DNA of 40,141 nucleotides from Opitutaceae bacterium (lineage in GTDB: Bacteria > Verrucomicrobiota > Verrucomicrobiia > Opitutales > Opitutaceae), in assembly GCA_028688225.1 (NCBI GenBank), contig JAQTYQ010000029.1, forward strand, positions 1 to 40,141. Reading direction: 5' to 3'. The notes below the pieces were generated by a model. That model ran no database searches. It saw only the letters and a list, made by a program, of their open reading frames with translations, and was not told the origin of the DNA. The position numbers and the translations under genes are program-made. Positions 8,424-16,242 of this stretch are shown in pieces (within the stretch, counting starts at the first letter, position 1; every line of letters starts with the position of its first letter).

Positions 8424-9314
8424 TTATTGGACAGATGCTGGCGGCTTGTTCACGTTCTGTTTTCGCTGGAGGCGCAGCCGGCCGATCAACTGGATACGGC
8501 GCAGGTGGCGGAACAAACCGAGGAAGATAAAGGCGAGAAACAGGGTGACGAGGGCCACTTCTTGAAGCCAGAAGATGAAGCCCGCCACAACGATGATGAA
8601 AACAAACGTGCGAAACCGGGTCTTGGTCTGCCAGTCTACGTGTTTGAAGCTGGGATAACGAATGGTGCTTACCATCAACACCGCGATCATCAGCAAAAGG
8701 AAAGGCAGGGCGAGGGACAGCTTGTGCAGCTCGCGGTTGCCTTCCGACAGGTGCAGCAGCAGCAGCACCAGTGAAGCCACGGTTCCCGCCGCGGCGGGAA
8801 CCGGCAGACCGACGAAATCCTTGCTTCCATCCTTGGGTTTATGAAGCAGCGGATTGGTGATGACATTGAAGCGCGCCAGCCGGACCGCGGCGCAGAGCAG
8901 ATAGACAAAACCGATGAACCAGCCGATCTGCCGGAACACCGGATAGCCCTGGGTTGGGGCAAGAATCAGAAAAAACATCATCAACGCCGGCGCGACGCCA
9001 AAGGACACCACATCCGCCAGCGAGTCGAACTCGGCTCCAAAAAGTGATTCGCGACCGCCCAGCCGCGCCAGCCGGCCATCCAGCGAATCGAAAATCACGG
9101 CCGCCAGGATGAACCAGACCGCTTGGACATAAAGCTCCGCGGCGGAATGAGAATAGGTACCAGGAGCCATTGTCTCCAGCCTGGCCTGGATGCACTTTAT
9201 GACCGCGACAAAGCCACAGAAGAGATTTCCCGCCGTCATCAGGTTCGGCAGGAAGTAAATCCGGCTGGCTTGGGTGACGTTGTAGGGATTCTCCCGCGAT
9301 TCTAGGTCGGACAT
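8424..9314 (-). CDS. pssA: CDP-diacylglycerol-serine O-phosphatidyltransferase
   Basis: This membrane enzyme makes phosphatidylserine from CDP-diacylglycerol and serine, the precursor of phosphatidylethanolamine. The CDP-alcohol phosphatidyltransferase motif D-x2-D-G-x2-A-R-x8-G-x3-D-x3-D is complete at residues 76-101 (Asp76, Asp79, Gly80, Ala83, Arg84, Gly93, Asp97, Asp101). About eight hydrophobic segments span the 296 residues, and the tail is basic (RRIQLIGRLRLQRKQ). The ATG is preceded by a T/A run with no Shine-Dalgarno site. A perfect 7-bp hairpin (9353-9371) lies between it and the upstream RelE-like gene. Decarboxylase psd is not in view. Confidence 0.93.
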   Translation of the reverse strand: MSDLESRENPYNVTQASRIYFLPNLMTAGNLFCGFVAVIKCIQARLETMAPGTYSHSAAELYVQAVWFILAAVIFDSLDGRLARLGGRESLFGAEFDSLADVVSFGVAPALMMFFLILAPTQGYPVFRQIGWFIGFVYLLCAAVRLARFNVITNPLLHKPKDGSKDFVGLPVPAAAGTVASLVLLLLHLSEGNRELHKLSLALPFLLLMIAVLMVSTIRYPSFKHVDWQTKTRFRTFVFIIVVAGFIFWLQEVALVTLFLAFIFLGLFRHLRRIQLIGRLRLQRKQNVNKPPASVQ

Positions 9315-9375
9315 AATAAAAAAAAGGGGGGACAGCTGCGGGCAGAACCGTTCTCCGGATCTGGTCCGGAGCCAC

Positions 9376-9729
9376 TTATTTCTTGGTCAGGCTCTCCAGA
9401 TAGCGCCAAAACTTGGAGTGTTGCTCGAACAGTTGCTGTTCCGACACGGGGAGTTTGGTCCGGAAAAGGAAATCCTCGAGCGAAGCCTTGTGCAGGATGT
9501 AATGCGTATGCAGGGTCTCGCCCCGGACCACGAAGTAGAAGCGGAAGTCGCCGGCACGCAGCCGATAGAAGGCCTTTCCCTCCCGGGAGAAACGGCCGAG
9601 GGGTTCGCGCGGGTTGGCGAGATCTCCTGGGGTGAGCCGGCTGATGGGCTCGATGACGGAGAGCTGGGCGAGCTTGTCCAATTTATTCAACTCACGCATG
9701 CTCTGCTCGGAAAAGGTTACTTGATACAT
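9376..9729 (-). CDS. RelE/ParE-fold protein, no antitoxin partner seen
   Basis: The 117-residue product MYQVTFSEQSMRELNKL... has the RelE/ParE outline: an N-terminal helix pair, then the beta core FYRLRAGDFRFYFVVRGETLHTHYILHK. It continues in a longer C-terminal tail (LPVSEQQLFEQHSKFWRYLESL) than small RelE toxins have. The ATG at 9729 is preferred; an in-frame start 24 codons upstream exists but adds only non-family residues. No antitoxin-sized gene is next to it, and it lies 61 bases upstream of pssA in the same direction. It may therefore be a solitary regulator or housekeeping nuclease rather than an addiction toxin. Confidence 0.65.
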   Translation of the reverse strand: MYQVTFSEQSMRELNKLDKLAQLSVIEPISRLTPGDLANPREPLGRFSREGKAFYRLRAGDFRFYFVVRGETLHTHYILHKASLEDFLFRTKLPVSEQQLFEQHSKFWRYLESLTKK

Positions 9730-9891
9730 GGTCTCACGCAGATCCCGGCAGCCGTGGTCATCACAGGCCGGGTTGTGTGCATCAGGCATATCCTTTTCCA
9801 CACCCCATCATCAAGACCACAAATTGCTGCCCGGCCACCCCTCCCGGAACCGCGCGGGCATTTAGTGTCGTCGGAACCGGGAAACCGCGCT

Positions 9892-11133
9892 ATGACCCGG
9901 GCCGCAAGACACAGCCCGATGCCCGTCTCTCTTCCAGACATCCAGGCGGCCGCCCGCCGCATCGCCGGCGGTGTGATCGTCTCTCCTTGTCCCGGGTCGA
10001 TTCCACTCAGTGAGATCACCGGCGCCCATGTCTTCTGCAAGCTCGATAACTTCCAGCGGACCGGCTCGTTCAAGGAACGCGGAGCGCGCAATGCCCTGCT
10101 GCGCCTGCCGCCGGGACGGAGAAAACGCGGCGTGATCGCCGCCTCCGCCGGCAACCATGCGCTCGGTCTCGCCTACCACGGACGGCTGCTCGGCATTCCG
10201 GTCACCGTGGTCATGCCGGACTACGCGCCGCTGATCAAGATCACCACCTGCCGGAAACTCGGCGCGCGGGTCATCGTGCACGGCGCGGATTTTGCCGGAG
10301 CCCAGGACGAAGCCGACCGGCTGGTCGGCGCCGAGGGCCTGACCTATATCCACGGCTTCAATGATCCCGACATCATTGCCGGGCAGGGCACCCTGGGGCT
10401 GGAAATTCTGCAGCAGGTGCCCGACCTCGACGCCATTGTCTGCCCCATCGGCGGCGCCGGGCTCATCGCCGGCGTGGCGGTCGCCGTCAAGTCGATGCGG
10501 CCACAGGTGCGGGTGATCGGCGTCGAGTCGGTGGCCACCAGCAGCTTCACGGCCGCGCTCGAAGCCGGCCGGCCCGTGGCCATTCCGCGACGCCACACCC
10601 TCGCGGACGGACTGGCGGTGCTCAAGGTGGGGGAGAATTCATTCCGGCTGGCCCGGCACCGGGTCGATCGCGTGGTCACGGTCAAGGAAGACTGGATTGC
10701 GCTGGCCATCCTCCGGATGGCTGAGCTCGAGAAAACCGTGGTCGAGGGCGCCGCCGCGGCCCCATTGGCGGCCCTGATGGCCGGCAAGCTGCCCGGGTTG
10801 CGCGGGAAAAAGGTGGTGCTCATGGTCTGCGGGGGCAACATCGACCCGCCGACGCTCGGGCGGGTGATTGAGAAAGGCATGGTGGCCGACGGCCGCCTCA
10901 CGCGCTTCACCGCGGTCATCAGCGATCGGCCCGGCGGCCTGGCGGAGCTGGCGCGCGTCATCGCCGCCTGCGGTGCGAGCATCAAGGACGTGGCCCATGA
11001 TCGCGCCTTCAGCGGACCGGATGTGTCCGCGGTAAACGTGGCTTGCACCGTCGAGACCCGCGACCGGGCCCATATCGCCGAGTTGCACCGCGCGCTGCGC
11101 AAGCAGGGCTTCCGGCTGGGGATCGTGAAATGA
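9892..11133 (+). CDS. threonine ammonia-lyase (threonine dehydratase) with ACT domain
   Basis: This PLP enzyme deaminates L-threonine to 2-oxobutanoate, feeding isoleucine synthesis or threonine catabolism. It has the PLP-lysine motif GSFKERGA (Lys61), ASAGNHALGLAYHG, and the phosphate-binding glycine loop PIGGAGLIAG (~186). A C-terminal ACT domain spans about residues 336-413 (AVISDRPGGLAELARVI). At 413 residues with a single ACT domain it resembles the short IlvA/TdcB-like form rather than the 500-residue E. coli IlvA. Two starts are possible: ATG at 9892, used here, or ATG at 9919 (MPVSLPDIQAAARR). Neither has a strong ribosome site. Confidence 0.9.
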   Translation: MTRAARHSPMPVSLPDIQAAARRIAGGVIVSPCPGSIPLSEITGAHVFCKLDNFQRTGSFKERGARNALLRLPPGRRKRGVIAASAGNHALGLAYHGRLLGIPVTVVMPDYAPLIKITTCRKLGARVIVHGADFAGAQDEADRLVGAEGLTYIHGFNDPDIIAGQGTLGLEILQQVPDLDAIVCPIGGAGLIAGVAVAVKSMRPQVRVIGVESVATSSFTAALEAGRPVAIPRRHTLADGLAVLKVGENSFRLARHRVDRVVTVKEDWIALAILRMAELEKTVVEGAAAAPLAALMAGKLPGLRGKKVVLMVCGGNIDPPTLGRVIEKGMVADGRLTRFTAVISDRPGGLAELARVIAACGASIKDVAHDRAFSGPDVSAVNVACTVETRDRAHIAELHRALRKQGFRLGIVK

Positions 11134-11152
11134 TTGGTGTGCGGCCCCGGAA

Positions 11153-13561
11153 TTGCGCCATAAATCAACCGGTGTGAGGAAGCGCGCGGCCAGTGCATGG
11201 AGCCTGGGCCGGCTGATGGCAGCCGGTCTGCTTGCCGTCGGCGCCGCCCGGGCGGCCGGACCCGGCGTGGAAATCGAGATTCCGGTGCGCGAGGGCGCCT
11301 ATGGCCTCGCCTTCTATCAGGAGACCGCGCGCGCATTCGAATCCCTCCGCCCCGGGGTGCGGGTCAACCTCTACGGCGATCCGCGCATTGAGGACAAGGT
11401 GCGGGTGCGGGTGATCGATGGCAGCTATCCCGACGCCACCTTCGCCCCGTATCTGCTGTGGCCGGCCCTCATCCGCGCGGGCAAGGTGCGCGATCTGACG
11501 CCCGACCTCAACGGCCCGAACTGGGAGGGCGATGCCCGCTGGTCCGACACCTTCCTGCCCGGCGCGCTGGACAACTGGCGGATGGACGGCCGGGTCTACG
11601 GCCTGCCGTTCAGTTATGCGTGCTGGACCATCTTCTACAACCGGGGGCTCTTCCGCGCGCACGGCTGGACGGAGCCGCGCACTTGGGATGAGTTTTTCGC
11701 CCTTTGTGACCGGATCCGCGCGACCGGTCTCGCCCCCTTGAGCGTCACCGGCATCTATGGCAATTATCCGGACGCCTTCCTGCGCGCGGCCTATTATGAT
11801 CTGGCCGGCGCCGAAGGCTGGCGGGCGCTCAACGAGCTTGCGCCAGGCGCGCGGCTGGATCCGCGTTATCTCCGGGCGGCCGGTGTGCTCCAGCGCATCA
11901 TGCAGCAGGAGGTGCTGCGCGGCTGGGAAGGCGACACCCACACCGCCGCCCAGCAGGCCTTTCTGCAGGGCCGCACGGCGATGACCGTCTCCGGTTCCTG
12001 GATGGTCAATGAAATGGAGGGCAAGTTTCCACCCGGTTTCGAACTGGGGGCGATGAACTTTCCCGTCTTTCCCGAGGGCATCGCCGATCCGACCACGATC
12101 CAGACCGGCGCGGATTGTTTCTTTGTCTTCGCGTCGGGAGATGCGCGCCGCGAGCGGCTGACGGTCGACTTTCTGCGTTTTCTCACGTCCCGCGCCCGGG
12201 CGGAGGCGTTTGTCCGCCGGATGGATTCACCCGTGGCGGTGCGGGGGGTGCCGGTGCCGGCGTACTCGGAACGGATGCGCGCCACGGCGGAGATGATCGG
12301 GCGCGCCCGCGAGGCGTTCAACATGCCGCAGGTGATGTTGCAGCCGCCGACAGTCCGGCAGGCGCTCATCGACCGCCGGCAGGACCTGATGACGGGCCGG
12401 ATCACGCCCCGCCAGTTTGGCGAGGCTCTGGAGGCGGCGGCCGCCGCGGACCGGGCCCGGGCGGCGGAGCCGGAGCGCGTGGAGGCAAGGCATCCCTACG
12501 CGGCCGGGGTGCTGCTGCTGATTTTGGCCGGCGCCACCGGCTGGCTGGTGTGGAGCAGTCGCCGCCGCCGGCGGCGGAAAAACGCAGGGCAGGAGGGTAT
12601 GGATGAGGAACCGGAGGCCGCCTCCGGCCAGGCGCATTTCGGCCGCCTGCGGGCGCCGGTGGCCCTGGGGTTCATCGGGCCGGCGTTGCTGCTCTACGGG
12701 GGCATCGTGCTGCTGCCGTGCTTGGGGGCTTTCGCGTGGGCGTTCACCCGCTGGGACGGCATCGGCCCGCGCACCTGGGTCGGATTCTTCAACTTCAAAT
12801 GGCTGCTGCTGGAGAGCGATGTATTTTGGGCCGCGCTGGGGCATAATCTCTATCTCATGTTCGTGCCGGCGGCCTGCGTGGTGCCCCTGGCGCTGCTCTT
12901 CGCCGGTCTCATCCACCGCGGTGTCTGGGGGGCCGGCGTCTTTCGGGTCGTGTTCCTTTTCCCCAATATTCTCGGCGGCATCGCGGCCACCCTGCTCTGG
13001 ATGAACGCCTACGATCCGCACAGCGGACTGGTCAACGCCGGGCTGGTGAAGCTGGGCGGCCTGCTGGACGTCCTCGGGGCTCCGGCGGGCTGGGTGGCCT
13101 GGTTTGCCTCCTTCGATGGCTACGCGTGGCTGGCACCGGCCCATCTTTATGGCGCGCTCATTCCCATCTATCTCTGGATGGCCTGCGGCTTCAATCTGGT
13201 GCTCTATCTCGCCGCGATGGAGGGTGTCGACCCGCAGCTCTACGAGGCGGCCGAACTCGACGGGGCGCCGGCCTGGCGGCAGTTTGTCTTCATCACGCTG
13301 CCGATGATCTGGGAGGTGCTGGCGATCTCGGCGGTCTTTCTCGTCATCGGCGGGCTCAACACCTTCGAGCTCATCTGGCTGCTGACGTCGCAGGATCCGT
13401 CCACGAGCACGCACGTGCTCGGCACGCTGATGGTGACCGCCCTGTTCAAGGATTTCGCAATCGGCCGCGCGACGGCGGTCGCCGTCGTGATGTTCCTGCT
13501 GGTGTTCCTGGGGAGCGCGGCCGTGCTCCGCGCCATGCGCCGGGAGGTGATCGAATCATGA
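11153..13561 (+). CDS. fused solute-binding protein and MalF-type permease of a sugar ABC importer
   Basis: One 802-residue frame carries two ABC-importer parts that are normally separate. Residues ~1-34 look like a signal peptide (RKR, then LMAAGLLAVGAARA). About 36-445 is a family-1 carbohydrate-binding protein (GRVYGLPFSYACWTIFYNRGLF, GRTAMTVSGSWMVNEMEG). A membrane helix at ~449-468 and an Arg cluster (RRRRRRK) put the linker in the cytoplasm. From ~497 a MalF-like permease follows, with the EAA loop EAAELDGAPAWRQFVF (~697), the ATPase docking site. The start is TTG; GTG at 11174 is an alternative. It overlaps the second permease by four bases. No ATPase is encoded nearby. Confidence 0.88.
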   Translation: MRHKSTGVRKRAASAWSLGRLMAAGLLAVGAARAAGPGVEIEIPVREGAYGLAFYQETARAFESLRPGVRVNLYGDPRIEDKVRVRVIDGSYPDATFAPYLLWPALIRAGKVRDLTPDLNGPNWEGDARWSDTFLPGALDNWRMDGRVYGLPFSYACWTIFYNRGLFRAHGWTEPRTWDEFFALCDRIRATGLAPLSVTGIYGNYPDAFLRAAYYDLAGAEGWRALNELAPGARLDPRYLRAAGVLQRIMQQEVLRGWEGDTHTAAQQAFLQGRTAMTVSGSWMVNEMEGKFPPGFELGAMNFPVFPEGIADPTTIQTGADCFFVFASGDARRERLTVDFLRFLTSRARAEAFVRRMDSPVAVRGVPVPAYSERMRATAEMIGRAREAFNMPQVMLQPPTVRQALIDRRQDLMTGRITPRQFGEALEAAAAADRARAAEPERVEARHPYAAGVLLLILAGATGWLVWSSRRRRRRKNAGQEGMDEEPEAASGQAHFGRLRAPVALGFIGPALLLYGGIVLLPCLGAFAWAFTRWDGIGPRTWVGFFNFKWLLLESDVFWAALGHNLYLMFVPAACVVPLALLFAGLIHRGVWGAGVFRVVFLFPNILGGIAATLLWMNAYDPHSGLVNAGLVKLGGLLDVLGAPAGWVAWFASFDGYAWLAPAHLYGALIPIYLWMACGFNLVLYLAAMEGVDPQLYEAAELDGAPAWRQFVFITLPMIWEVLAISAVFLVIGGLNTFELIWLLTSQDPSTSTHVLGTLMVTALFKDFAIGRATAVAVVMFLLVFLGSAAVLRAMRREVIES
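12591..12601 (+). promoter_or_regulatory. possible internal ribosome site and start within the fusion gene
   Basis: AGGAGG is followed two bases later by an in-frame ATG (codon 483 of the fusion). Translation from it would give a free MalF-type permease beginning MDEEPEAAS, just after the tether helix and Arg cluster. The spacing is shorter than optimal. It may be a relic of the start of the once separate permease gene, or a working second start. Confidence 0.35.
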
Positions 13562-14400
13562 AGCCGGGCCTTTCCCGCCGCCTGATCCTGGTGGTGCTCG
13601 TCACCTACGCCGGGTGGGTCGTCTTTCCGCTGCTCTGGGTGGCGTACTCGTCGCTCAAGTCCGACGCGGCCATCTTCGGCGACGCCTTCGCCCTGCCGGC
13701 CGCCGCGGATCTGCGCTTCGACAACTACGGGCGCGCCTGGCGCGAGGCGCGTTTCGGCGACTATTTTTTCAACAGCGTGCTCGTGACCACGGTCTCGGTG
13801 ACGGCGATTGTGCTGCTGGGCGCGATGGCCGGTTACGCGCTCAGCCGCTTCCATCATCCCGCGGGCCGCTTCGTATTCGGGCTCTTTCTGGCCGGGCTGA
13901 TGATTCCGGTGCAGCTCGGGGTCGTGCCCCTGTTTTTCCAGCTGCGGGCGCTGGGGCTGCTGAACTCCCGGCTCGGGCTCATGGTCGTCTACACGGCCAA
14001 CGGCCTGCCGTTTGCGATCTTTATTCTCGCGGGCTTTTTCCGGTCGCTGCCGCGCACGCTCTACGAGGCGGCGGTGGTCGACGGCTGCAACGAATTCTCG
14101 GCCTTCTGGCGCGTCCTGCTCCCGCTGGCGCGGCCGGGTCTGGTCACCGTGGCGATCTTTCAGTTCATCGGCATCTGGAAGGAGTACTTCTTCGCGTTCA
14201 TGTTCACCAACGGCGGCGACGGCCGCGCGCGGACGCTGCCGCTCGGCCTGGCCAACCTCGCGATCACCTCCCAGTATCGCACCGATTACGGCATGCTCTT
14301 CGCCGGCCTCGTGCTCGTGACCATTCCCATCCTGATCGTCTATGTCGCGCTCCAGCGGCAGCTGGTCAAGGGCATCACCGCCGGCGCGCTGAAGGGATGA
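13558..14400 (+). CDS. MalG-type sugar ABC transporter permease
   Basis: This 280-residue inner-membrane protein of the carbohydrate CUT1 class is the second permease half of the importer. It has about six hydrophobic segments. The EAA loop is EAAVVDGCNEFSAFWRVLLP at about residues 169-188, and the typical N-terminal motif WVAYSSLKSD follows the first helix. Its ATG overlaps the stop of the fusion gene (ATGA), so the two are translationally coupled. The next gene converges from the other strand, so the operon ends here without an ATPase. A shared MsmK/UgpC-type ATPase elsewhere is likely, which is inference. Confidence 0.92.
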   Translation: MKPGLSRRLILVVLVTYAGWVVFPLLWVAYSSLKSDAAIFGDAFALPAAADLRFDNYGRAWREARFGDYFFNSVLVTTVSVTAIVLLGAMAGYALSRFHHPAGRFVFGLFLAGLMIPVQLGVVPLFFQLRALGLLNSRLGLMVVYTANGLPFAIFILAGFFRSLPRTLYEAAVVDGCNEFSAFWRVLLPLARPGLVTVAIFQFIGIWKEYFFAFMFTNGGDGRARTLPLGLANLAITSQYRTDYGMLFAGLVLVTIPILIVYVALQRQLVKGITAGALKG

Positions 14401-14451
14401 GGCCATGCCCCGCGGTGGCGCCGGAACGGCGGCCGGGCCCGGGCCGGCGGG

Positions 14452-16224
14452 TCAGTTCAACGAGCGGGCGTGATAGTGGGTATGCAGCAGGCGGTGCGAT
14501 TGTTCGCTGAGGGGCCGGCCCATGAAATCCCGGTAGAGCAGGGCGACCGACGGGTTCTCGTGCGACAAGCGCAGCGGTTTGCCCTCGTCTTCCGCAAAGA
14601 TGGCCTGCATGCGCGCCAAACGTACTTCGTTGGTGGTGAAGCGGGGCTGCCCGCCGCCGCCGATGCAGCCGCCCGGGCAGGACATCACTTCGATAAAATG
14701 GTAGCGCGCCTCCCCCGCCTGGATTTTCTGGATGAGGCGCTCGGCGTTCGCCAGCCCGTGCGCCACGGCGAGATTGAGGGTCTGACCTTTCAGGAATCTC
14801 CACTCCGGCACCGCGTCAGGGATGGTGATGGCGGCCTCTTTCACCCCTGTCAGCCCGGCCAGGGGAGCCACATGCAGTTTCTCGAAGGGGAACGGCCGGC
14901 CGGTGACCACCCACCAGACCGTGCGCAGCGCCGCTTCCATCACGCCGCCGGTGTTGGCAAAGATGTCGGCTGCGCCTGAGCTGATCCCCAGGGGCTGGTC
15001 CATCGTCTCGTCCGGCAGCGTTTGGAAGTCGATGCCCGCCTGGGTGATCATGCGCCCCAGTTCGCGGGTGGTGAGCACCGCGTCGACGTCCGGTCCGCCG
15101 CTGGCGTTCATCTCGGGCCGCTGGGCCTCGAACTTCTTGGCGGTGCACGGCATCACCGAGACCACCACGATGTCCTCGGGCTTCCGGCCGATCTTTTTTG
15201 CATAGTAGGTCTTGGCGAGGGCGCCGAACATCTGCTGCGGCGACTTGGTGGTGGAAAGGTTCGGCAGGAGGTCGGGGTGGAAATACTCCGCAAACTTGAT
15301 CCAGGCGGGGCAGCAGCTGGTGAACTGGGGCAGGGCCACGGGCTGCCGGTCGACCAGGGCCGTCTTGAGCCGCATCAGCAGCTCGGTGCCCTCTTCCAGG
15401 ATGGTCAGATCGGCGGTGAAGTTGGTGTCGAACACGCCGGCGAAGCCCAGCCGGCGCAGCGCCGCCACCATCCGGCCGGTGACCAGCGTGCCCGGCGGCA
15501 GGCCGAAGCATTCGCCCAGCCCGGCGCGAATCGCCGGCGCGGTCTGCACGACGACGTGTTTGGAATGATCGCTCAGGGCGGCCCAGACCCGTTCGATATG
15601 GTCCTGCTCGGTGATGGCGGCGGTCGGGCAGACGGCGGCGCACTGGCCGCATTGCACGCAGGCGACACTGGCGAGGTCGTGCCCGAAAGCCGGAGCCGCC
15701 ACGCTCTCGAAGCCGCGATCCTGCGCCCACAGGGCCCGGGTGGCCTGGATTTCGCTGCACACCGTGATGCAACGCCGGCACATGATGCACTTCGAGGAGT
15801 CGCGGGCGAGGGCCGGGGTGCTGGTGTCGACCAGCCGTTGGTGCTGGGCGCCGGTGAAATGGAGTTCGCGCACATCGAGGTCGCGGGCCACCGCCTGCAG
15901 CTCGCAGTCGTTCGAGCGCACGCAGGTCTGGCACTCGCCGCTGTGGTCGGAGAGCAGCAGCTCGACCACCATGCGCCGGGCCGCGCGCACCCGGGGGGTG
16001 TTGGTGCGCACCTTCATGCCTTCGGCGACCGGCATGGAGCAGGAGGCGGCCAGGGTGCGGGCACCCTCGACTTCCACCAGGCATACCCGGCAGCCGCCAA
16101 CGACGTGCACGCCCTCGAGATAGCACAGCGACGGGATCCTGATTCCCACCGTGCGCGCGGCATTCAGGATGGAGGTGCCCTGGGGAACCTCCACCCCGGC
16201 GTTGTCGATTGTCAGCTTTGGCAT
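14452..16224 (-). CDS. hydA: [FeFe] hydrogenase catalytic subunit
   Basis: This cytosolic enzyme reduces protons or oxidises H2 at the H-cluster. The cofactor ligands in the 590-residue chain are all visible. There is an N-terminal [2Fe-2S] (Cys34, 45, 48, 62) and a His-ligated [4Fe-4S] (His94, Cys98, 101, 107). Two ferredoxin clusters follow (Cys146/149/152/156 and 189/192/195/199). The H-cluster motifs are TSCCPAW (303-308), MPCTAKKFE (358-366) and CPGGCIGGGGQP (516-527). The cluster set matches HydA of multimeric NAD-linked hydrogenases. AAAGGGAA precedes the ATG. It lies 18 bases after hydB. Maturases HydE, HydF and HydG are not in the window. Confidence 0.96.
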   Translation of the reverse strand: MPKLTIDNAGVEVPQGTSILNAARTVGIRIPSLCYLEGVHVVGGCRVCLVEVEGARTLAASCSMPVAEGMKVRTNTPRVRAARRMVVELLLSDHSGECQTCVRSNDCELQAVARDLDVRELHFTGAQHQRLVDTSTPALARDSSKCIMCRRCITVCSEIQATRALWAQDRGFESVAAPAFGHDLASVACVQCGQCAAVCPTAAITEQDHIERVWAALSDHSKHVVVQTAPAIRAGLGECFGLPPGTLVTGRMVAALRRLGFAGVFDTNFTADLTILEEGTELLMRLKTALVDRQPVALPQFTSCCPAWIKFAEYFHPDLLPNLSTTKSPQQMFGALAKTYYAKKIGRKPEDIVVVSVMPCTAKKFEAQRPEMNASGGPDVDAVLTTRELGRMITQAGIDFQTLPDETMDQPLGISSGAADIFANTGGVMEAALRTVWWVVTGRPFPFEKLHVAPLAGLTGVKEAAITIPDAVPEWRFLKGQTLNLAVAHGLANAERLIQKIQAGEARYHFIEVMSCPGGCIGGGGQPRFTTNEVRLARMQAIFAEDEGKPLRLSHENPSVALLYRDFMGRPLSEQSHRLLHTHYHARSLN

Positions 16225-16242
16225 CGTGTTCCCTTTCGGCGT

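Noticed and set aside
9376..9892. A complete toxin-antitoxin module
   Set aside because: No antitoxin-like frame adjoins the RelE-like gene on either side; the neighbours are pssA and threonine dehydratase.
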